Positions 58,337-64,000 of a stretch of DNA of 64,000 nucleotides are shown here, piece after piece (position 1 is the first letter of the stretch; every line of letters begins with the position of its first letter). Source of the DNA: Roseiarcus sp963794155 (GTDB lineage: Bacteria > Pseudomonadota > Alphaproteobacteria > Rhizobiales > Beijerinckiaceae); the NCBI GenBank assembly GCA_963794155.1, contig CAWCCX010000008.1, positions 806,001 to 870,000 on the forward strand. The letters run 5' to 3'. Both the position numbers and the translations under genes were made by a program. The notes under the pieces were generated by a model. The model made no database searches, was not told where the DNA came from, and saw only the letters and a program-made list of their open reading frames with translations.

Positions 58337-59392
58337 ATGGTGGACGAGAGCAAGCTGAACGCGTTCATCGGCAAGATGCTTGGCGATCTCGGCGGCGCGT
58401 TCAGCGTGCCGATGGTGCGCATGGGCGATAAGCTCGGCCTCTACAAGGCCCTCAAAGAGCAGGGCCCGATGACGCCCGAGGAACTCGCGGCGAAGACGAA
58501 AGTCGCTGAACGCTACGCGCGCGAGTGGCTGTCGCATCAGGCGTCGTCCGGTTATCTCCAATTCGACTCCGCAACGGGCAAGTTCGCCTTGCCGCCGGAA
58601 CAGGCGATGGTGTTCGCGGACATTGACAGCCCAGTCTATCTGCAAGGGGCTTTCGATCTCGCGGTGGCGATGGTGGAAAACCAGACGAAAGTCGAGGCCG
58701 CATTTCGTTCAGGCAAAGGCGTCGGCTGGGGCGATCAGACGCCGTGCCTGTTCTGCACCGTGGGACGGTTCTTCCGCCCGAGCTATCACAACAATCTCGT
58801 AGGCTCATGGCTGCCGGCCCTGGACGGCGTCGCTGCGAAACTTGAACGGGGAGCCACTGTCGCCGACGTTGGTTGCGGGCACGGGTTTTCGACCATCATC
58901 ATGGCCAAGGCGTTCCCGAAATCGACGTTCGTCGGCTACGACTTTCATCCCGAATCGGTTGAGCAGGCGCGGGTCCATGCCAAGCAGCATGGAGCGACTG
59001 CGAACACGAAGTTCGAAGTCGCGACGGCGAGCGATTTTCCTGGCAAAGATTTGGATCTGGTGACCTTCTTCGATTGCCTGCATGACATGGGCGACCCGGT
59101 TGGCGCTGCGCGCCACGTGCGCGCGGCTTTGAACTCCGACGGAAGCTGGATGATCGTCGAGCCTGCGGCGAGCGACCGGCTGGAGGACAATCTCAATCCA
59201 GTGAGCCGGATGTTCTACGCCGCCTCGACCATGATCTGCGTGCCGACCTCGCTGGATCAGCCAGTCGGGGCGGCGTTCGGCGCGCAGGCGGGCTTCGCCA
59301 AACTCTCGTCCGCCATAACGAAAGGCGGATTTGGGAAGGTCCGCAAAGCGACGGAGACGCCGTTCAATATGGTCCTTGAGGCGCGTCCTTAA
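58337..59392 (+). CDS. SAM-dependent methyltransferase, winged-helix dimer type
   Basis: A 351-residue methyltransferase. ATG 58337 has an AGGAGG ribosome site 6 bases away. Residues ~15-90 form an N-terminal winged-helix dimerisation region (MGDKLGLYKALKEQGPMTPE, ERYAREWLSHQASSGYLQFD). Motif I is VADVGCGHGFSTIIMAKAFP (about residue 175), the acidic motif VGYDFHPES, and DLVTFFDCLHDMGDPVGAAR. It would methylate a small molecule in the cytoplasm. Divergent to MocR. Resembles the Rv2258c-like family. Confidence 0.85.
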   Translation: MVDESKLNAFIGKMLGDLGGAFSVPMVRMGDKLGLYKALKEQGPMTPEELAAKTKVAERYAREWLSHQASSGYLQFDSATGKFALPPEQAMVFADIDSPVYLQGAFDLAVAMVENQTKVEAAFRSGKGVGWGDQTPCLFCTVGRFFRPSYHNNLVGSWLPALDGVAAKLERGATVADVGCGHGFSTIIMAKAFPKSTFVGYDFHPESVEQARVHAKQHGATANTKFEVATASDFPGKDLDLVTFFDCLHDMGDPVGAARHVRAALNSDGSWMIVEPAASDRLEDNLNPVSRMFYAASTMICVPTSLDQPVGAAFGAQAGFAKLSSAITKGGFGKVRKATETPFNMVLEARP

Positions 59393-59566
59393 TGACGCAT
59401 GCGATGTCGATTGTGTCAAAGGCGGAGGAGCCTATTTCGTGCGAGCAATGGAATGGCGGCTATGGCGCGGATTCCGGTCCTTTCCGAAGTGACCCTTGTA
59501 GGCGCGCTCTCCGCCCAATTGAGCCGTTCGCGTCGTGACCCGCTATGTCCGCTCAACGTGTGCGCC

Positions 59567-60019
59567 GTGACAAGGCGGCGCTTTCCAGTGGGTGCAAGCC
59601 CCGCCCGGCCAAACGCTCCAGCCGGAAGCAACCGGAGCAGTCATGGAGGTAACGAAATGGCTGAAGCCTTCGGTGTAGCTGGTCACATATAGGTGACCGC
59701 GCGAGTGTGCGGGCCGCAACGCGAGTGAACGCTGAGCAATCCTCACATGAGCAGGTGGCAGTCAAGCGGTTTGTTTCCGGGTGATAAGTCTCCAGCGGTT
59801 TGTCCGGTATCCGAGGTTCTGAGCCCTCTAAGCGTGACGCGGCTCGTTTCCGAGCACGATCAACCTCACATACGGTCGCCGTTCGCGACGGCTGCACCAA
59901 CATCCCGCTTGCGGCGGGTAGGGCTCAGGAAGACGAGAACCTTTCTCGAAAACGGCGTTTCAGGCCACGGCTTGCTTCGGTTCGTCCACCTGGATCCGTC
60001 AGGACTGATCACGTCCTGA
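59567..60019 (+). ncRNA. group-II-intron-like 5' segment
   Basis: A compact non-coding stretch begins GTGACAAGGCGGCGCTTTCC and contains GGTGCAAGCCCCGCCCGG, GGAAGCAACCGGAGCAGTC, and repeated short stems such as CGGGTGATAAGTC and CCAGCGGTTTGTCC. Its start is shared (in reverse) with 38378-38460, and both copies begin at the same GTG with different flanks. That pattern fits a group II intron 5' domain I. No maturase gene or domain V is present in the window, so the intron is truncated, probably by the IS110 element. Confidence 0.45.
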
Positions 60020-60058
60020 GGATTACGGGATTGGATGCGTGGAAGACGGGGGCTATCG

Positions 60059-60491
60059 TCAGGCGGGCCTAATCATGGCGCCTTCGATCACGACCCCAGC
60101 GCTCAGATATTTCCAGAGTGCGACCAGCAGCTTTCGCGCCAGCGCCACGATCGTCGTCTTGCGCCGACGACCGCCGTTACGTTCGTTTCGGTCCTGGAAC
60201 CAGAGGGTGAGTGCGGAGCGCGGCTGATAGCGTATCCAAAGCCAGGCGAGCTGAATCATCGTTGTCCGTAGTCGCGGGTTGCCCGATTGCGAGATGCCCT
60301 GCTCGCGATTGACCGACCCGCTTTGCCAAGGCGTCGGGGCAAGGCCGGCATAAGCGGCGACCTGTCGGCGGTTATCGAAGTGCCTGGAGAGTCCCTCAGA
60401 CCAGAGGACCGAAGCGAATTCCGGCCCAATCCCATGGACACCCAGCAACATCGGCGGCGGGGCCATGCTGATTCCGACGGAAGCCGCCACC
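60059..60491 (-). pseudogene. IS110 transposase, C-terminal half
   Basis: The frame from about 60491 to the stop at 60059 reads ASVGISMAPPPMLLGVHGIG, then DNRRQVAAYAGLAPTPWQSG and SVNREQGISQSGNPRLRTTM, the C-terminal serine-containing domain of IS110 transposases. The N-terminal half lies at 63031-63821; the IS21 element between them split the gene. Together they make a normal ~410-residue transposase. Confidence 0.88.
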
Positions 60492-60618
60492 TTTAACGAG
60501 ATGATGTCGCCACTCATAACGAGATGATTGCGCCACCTGCAACGGGATGATCCCGCCAGGGTGGGCGTCTCGCTGGCCAGATTTAAGGTCGCTTCTTTGG
60601 GCCACCAAGGGAGCACCG

Positions 60619-62169
60619 ATGCCAGCCGAGAGAGTCGCCATGCGCGATGTACGCGTGATCATTCGCCTTAAATATTTGTCTTCGCTCACGACGAGCGAGA
60701 TTGCCCGGCGTCTTGGGTTGGCGCGTTCGACGGTGCGGGAGACCTTGAGCCGTTTCGAGAGTTCGGACTTGATCTGGCCGCTACCCGAGGGCCTGAGCGA
60801 CGAAGGGTTGGAAGCTGCGCTTTACGCCAACCGGCGCAGTAAACGGGGTCATCGGCGCCATGCCGAACCGGACTGGCCGGCGGTTCATCGGGAGATGAAA
60901 CGCAAGCACGTCACCCTGCTGATCGTCTGGGACGAGTATATTGCGCAGAACCCAGGCGGCTACAGCTATTCGCGGTTCTGCGAACTTTACCGAGCCTTCG
61001 AGACAAAATTGTCGCCGACGATGCGCCAGACGCATGCGGCGGGCGAACGATTGTTTGTCGATTACGCCGGCGATGGCGTTCCAGTCCTGATTGATCGGCT
61101 GACGGGCGAGATGCGCAAGGCGCAGATATTCGTCGCGGTGCTCGGCGCATCGAGCTTCACCTTTGCCTGGGCGAGCTGGACGCAGACGCTTCCCGATTGG
61201 ATCGACGCCCACGTGCATGCTTTCGCGGCGATCGGCGGCGTTCCCCATTTGCTCGTGCCGGACAATACCAGGACCGCCGTCATAAAGGCCTGCTTCTATG
61301 ACCCTCTGGTCAATCGCACCTATGCCGAAATGGCGGCCCATTACGACACCGCCATCCTGCCGGCGCGGCCGAGAAAACCTCGCGACAAGGCGAAAGTCGA
61401 ACAAGCGGTGCTGATTGTCGAGCGCTGGCTGCTCGGGCGGTTGCGTCACCGCATCTTCATCAGCCTGGCTGAGGTCAACGAAGCCATCGGCGAGTTGCTC
61501 AAGCATCTGAACGAAGAACGACCCATCCGGAGGCTCGGCGTGACTCGCCGGCAATTGCTGGAGGCGATCGACCGTCCGGCGCTCAAGTCTCTGCCGGCCG
61601 AGCCCTATGTCTTTAGCGAATGGCGCGTCTGTCGGGTCGGCATCGATTATCACGTCGACGCCGGCTCTCACTATTACAGCGTTCCCTATCGCTTCGCCCG
61701 CGCCGAGGTGGACGTCCGGATGACCGCCAGGACGGTCGAGATTTTCCTCAAAGGCGAGCGGATCGCCGCGCATTTGCGCATCAGCGGCAATCGCAAACAT
61801 ACGACGATCCCCGAACACATGCCGTCCTCCCACCGCCGCTATGCGGGCTGGACGATCGACCGCATCCGCCAGGATGCGCGCGCGATCGGACCGGCGACTG
61901 CGGCGCTCTGCGAGCAGATTCTCGAGCATAGACCGCATCCGGAACAGGGCTACCGGGCGTGTCTGGGGATCGTCCGCCTTTCCGGTCCCTATGGCGTCGG
62001 ACGCGTCGAAGCGGCGGCCGAACGCGCCATTGATATCGGCGCGCACACCTATGGCTCCGTCAAGTCCATCCTCGACAACAATCTTGATCGGCGCCCCGCG
62101 CAAAAGCGCGCCGCGGACGGAACGCCGATCCTGCATCCCAATATCCGTGGCCCGCGCTATTACAATTAG
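60619..62169 (+). CDS. istA: IS21 transposase IstA
   Basis: A 516-residue transposase. ATG 60619 (MPAERVAMRDVRVIIRLKYL) follows an AAGGGAGC ribosome site; an upstream ATG at 60547 lies inside the terminal repeats and is less likely. HTH: LTTSEIARRLGLARSTVRET. DDE core: AGERLFVDYAGDGVPVLIDR, VPDNTRTAVIKACFYDPLVN, and KPRDKAKVEQAVLIVERWLL. The C-terminal domain contains YHVDAGSHYYSVPYRFARAE. It looks complete and probably active. Confidence 0.92.
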   Translation: MPAERVAMRDVRVIIRLKYLSSLTTSEIARRLGLARSTVRETLSRFESSDLIWPLPEGLSDEGLEAALYANRRSKRGHRRHAEPDWPAVHREMKRKHVTLLIVWDEYIAQNPGGYSYSRFCELYRAFETKLSPTMRQTHAAGERLFVDYAGDGVPVLIDRLTGEMRKAQIFVAVLGASSFTFAWASWTQTLPDWIDAHVHAFAAIGGVPHLLVPDNTRTAVIKACFYDPLVNRTYAEMAAHYDTAILPARPRKPRDKAKVEQAVLIVERWLLGRLRHRIFISLAEVNEAIGELLKHLNEERPIRRLGVTRRQLLEAIDRPALKSLPAEPYVFSEWRVCRVGIDYHVDAGSHYYSVPYRFARAEVDVRMTARTVEIFLKGERIAAHLRISGNRKHTTIPEHMPSSHRRYAGWTIDRIRQDARAIGPATAALCEQILEHRPHPEQGYRACLGIVRLSGPYGVGRVEAAAERAIDIGAHTYGSVKSILDNNLDRRPAQKRAADGTPILHPNIRGPRYYN

Positions 62170-62180
62170 GAGAAGCGATC

Positions 62181-62957
62181 TTGCTCAAACATCCGACCCT
62201 CGATCAACTTTACGCCCTCGGCCTCCAGGGCATGGCCAAGGGCTTTACGGAAATCGGCGCCGAGGCCGACAATCTCGACAAACGCGAATGGCTGGGGCTT
62301 CTGCTCGATCGCGAGGCGTCATGGCGTCAGGATAAGAGGTTCGCGGCGCGACTGCGCTACGCCAAATTGCGCCAGCAAGCCTGCGCCGAAGATGTCGATT
62401 ATCGAAGCCCGCGCGGCCTCGATCGGCCCCTGTTCCAAAAGCTCGTCGAGGGGCATTGGGTCGAGGCCCACGAAAACTTGACCCTCGTTGGCCCGACCGG
62501 CGTCGGCAAGTCATGGCTCGCTTCAGCGCTTGGCCACAAGGCCTGCCGCGATAATCGCTCGGTGCTCTATCACCGCATCCCAAAGCTCTTCGAAGATCTC
62601 GCCCTGGCGCGCGGCGATGGCCGTCATCCGCGCCTCCTGCGTGCGCTCGGCCGCGCCGACCTTCTCATTCTCGACGATTGGGGATTGGAGCCACTCGACG
62701 CCGGCGCCCGGCATGATCTTCTGGAAATCCTCGAAGAGCGATACGGCCGCCGCTCGACCATCGTCACATCCCAACTCCCCGTGGACCGCTGGCATCAAGT
62801 CGTCAACGACCCAACCTACGCCGATGCGATCCTCGACCGTCTCGTTCACAACGCCCATCGGATCGAACTGGCTGGCGAAAGCTTGCGACGCGTCCGGCCA
62901 AGTCGTGAAAAAATTGCAGATGAAAGCTTGACCAGACAACAGCCCAAGCGCCAATAA
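62181..62957 (+). CDS. istB: IS21 helper ATPase IstB
   Basis: A 258-residue AAA+ ATPase. TTG 62181 has an AGGAGA ribosome site and lies 11 bases after istA. Walker A LVGPTGVGKSWLASALGHKA, Walker B LLILDDWGLEPLDAGARHDL, and STIVTSQLPVDRWHQVVNDP (sensor 1 region). It helps IstA at the target. Full length. Confidence 0.92.
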   Translation: MLKHPTLDQLYALGLQGMAKGFTEIGAEADNLDKREWLGLLLDREASWRQDKRFAARLRYAKLRQQACAEDVDYRSPRGLDRPLFQKLVEGHWVEAHENLTLVGPTGVGKSWLASALGHKACRDNRSVLYHRIPKLFEDLALARGDGRHPRLLRALGRADLLILDDWGLEPLDAGARHDLLEILEERYGRRSTIVTSQLPVDRWHQVVNDPTYADAILDRLVHNAHRIELAGESLRRVRPSREKIADESLTRQQPKRQ

Positions 62958-63030
62958 TCGAAGCGCCAGCGAGCCCGCACCACCATGGCGGCATCATTCC
63001 GTTACAGGTGGCGGCATCACGTCGTTACAA

Positions 63031-63821
63031 CATGGCGCTTTCGTCGGAATCCGCAGCGGGGCCAACCCTTTGGTTTGTTGTGCGTTGAGCAGCGCGTCCC
63101 GCTCGGACTCCACAGCTTTGATCTGCTCGAGAAGCAATTCGAGCCGATCGAGTTCTCGACAAACCTGGGCTTTGAGATGTTCGGGCAAGCGACGGCCGTC
63201 GCCAGTCTGGAGCGCATCCAGCCGCGCCCGTCGATCGCGACGCAACGGCTCATACTCGGATGCGCCCTGAGAGAAGAGCAATCCTTTGATCCGGTTGACG
63301 TGCTGAACCCGTTCCATGATCAGCACCTTGCGCTCACGGCAAATCCGGCGGCGGTCTTCATCTTCAGGCGTCGGCGCCCGAACCATTGAACAGACCCGCG
63401 GTTCGCCGCGCTTGTGGGCGAGCAGCGCGCGAAGCAAAGCCTCGCCATCGATCCTGTCGGTCTTGGCCCGACGCCGCCGGCGCGAAGTCGCAATTGAGGC
63501 TGCATCGACAACGTGGCTCTCAATTCCCTCACTCAGCAAGACACGGTGAATCCAGAAACCGTCCAACCCCGCTTCTTGAATGACGATGATCGGGAAGGAT
63601 TTTCCGGTCCGCGCGTACGCTTTCCTCCTGAGCTCCAAAATGCGGGCCAACAGCGCAGCGATATCCCCGGCGGACACGCTGTGCTTTGACATCTTCTCTC
63701 CGCGGCCTGGCGACAATGACGTAACCAGCCAGGTCGATCGGCTCAGTTCCAATGAGATGAATATTGCGCAAAGATCGGCCCGGATCGTGGTCGGTGCTAA
63801 TTGATCAGCTACGTTTTGCAT
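63031..63821 (-). pseudogene. IS110 transposase, N-terminal half
   Basis: Starts at ATG 63821 (MQNVADQLAPTTIRADLCAI). The DEDD domain is visible: FISLELSRSTWLVTS, IIVIQEAGLDGFWIHRVLL (Glu region), HVVDAASIATSRRRRRAKTD with RIDGEALLRAL (Asp pair), and the coiled-coil (LEQIKAVESERDALLNAQQT). It breaks at the IS21 right end near 63030, after LAPLRIPTKAP. The C-terminal half is at 60059-60491. Confidence 0.88.
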
Positions 63822-64000
63822 GGTCGCCTCCAGAGTGGGTGGTAAGCGACCTCATGCTCCCGAATCGCAGGTCGCTACCATCGCCTCATGGGATCTCGAA
63901 AAGGACGATGTGCAGGCCGACCCGACAACGTTATCGGGGAAGGCTGTTACGGCAGGGTGAGATGAGCGAGAACGACGCCCAGTCGCTGCACCGGGGTAGT

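Larger units (their letters stand above)
60492..63030 (+). mobile_element. IS21-family element, complete, inside IS110
   Basis: A 2539-bp element. Left end: three copies of an AACGAGATGAT-CGCC block (60494-60555). Right end, in reverse: TGTAACGACGTGATGCCGCC followed by TGTAACGGAATGATGCCGCC. It carries istA and istB in one direction. It belongs to a different subgroup from the element at 30052. No target duplication is obvious. Insertion cleanly split the IS110 transposase. Confidence 0.88.

Noticed and set aside
60781..62136. 451-residue minus-strand ORF in the IS21 element
   Set aside because: Antisense of istA, which carries the DDE motifs.

Overview
The window looks like an IS-riddled accessory region, plasmid or genomic island, of a high-GC alphaproteobacterium. 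Support comes from the GC-rich codon use, alphaproteobacterial-type proteins (SDRs, MocR, Na/Pi-PhoU, NUDIX, RecD2) and an L33 tail of alphaproteobacterial type. I cannot name the species; a Methylocystis/Rhizobiales-like host is only an impression. No rRNA, tRNA, CRISPR array or replication gene was found.

Layout. 0-3.3 kb: scars of an L33 gene (rpmG), a frameshifted SDR, a 24-A homopolymer, a broken SIR2-domain gene, a cut IS256-type transposase and IS6-family copy 1. 3.4-8.4 kb: an SDR, a serine-recombinase relic, a three-gene ATP-grasp cassette and an integrase relic. 8.5-12.9 kb: an Ig-like protein with a frameshift, then IS110, ISL3, IS6 copy 2 and resolvase pieces. 13.1-28.5 kb: one long minus-strand operon (S8 protease, DUF6603-like beta-rich giant, and three more giant or large proteins) with 4-bp start/stop overlaps or near-overlaps throughout. 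28.8-35.5 kb: an HNH nuclease with an internal stop, an ISL3 fragment, a complete IS21-type element, a truncated MutS-like ATPase, and a dynamin-like GTPase fused to an NHL-type tail. 35.8-39.8 kb: IS1182 and cyclase relics, a TPR protein, pyrimidine tracts and a small secreted protein. 40-43.8 kb: an arsenic island (aquaporin tail, GNAT, arsR, arsO, MFS). 44-54.2 kb: Tat metallophosphatase, NUDIX, Na/Pi transporter, exported acylphosphatase-like protein, RecD2, PLD nuclease and small alphaproteobacterial genes. 54.6-59.4 kb: GMC oxidoreductase, MocR regulator and SAM methyltransferase. 59.5-64 kb: a group-II-intron-like 5' segment and an IS110 element split by a second IS21-type element.

How the genes work together. 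The best candidate for an undescribed system is the 15-kb giant-protein operon: an S8 protease, a large beta-rich DUF6603-like protein, and three giant proteins of conserved but unknown type. The 8.56-kb Ig-like protein may be an outlying member. The second candidate is the ATP-grasp cassette (small coiled protein, unknown protein, RimK-like ligase), which has the shape of a peptide- or amino-acid-ligation pathway. The arsenic genes form a normal regulated operon (arsR, arsO, MFS) beside decayed partners.

Caution. More than a dozen genes carry one- or two-base frameshifts, many in G/C runs or short tandem repeats. Long homopolymers sit exactly at sequence junctions. Some 'pseudogenes' may therefore be sequencing or assembly errors; raw reads would decide.
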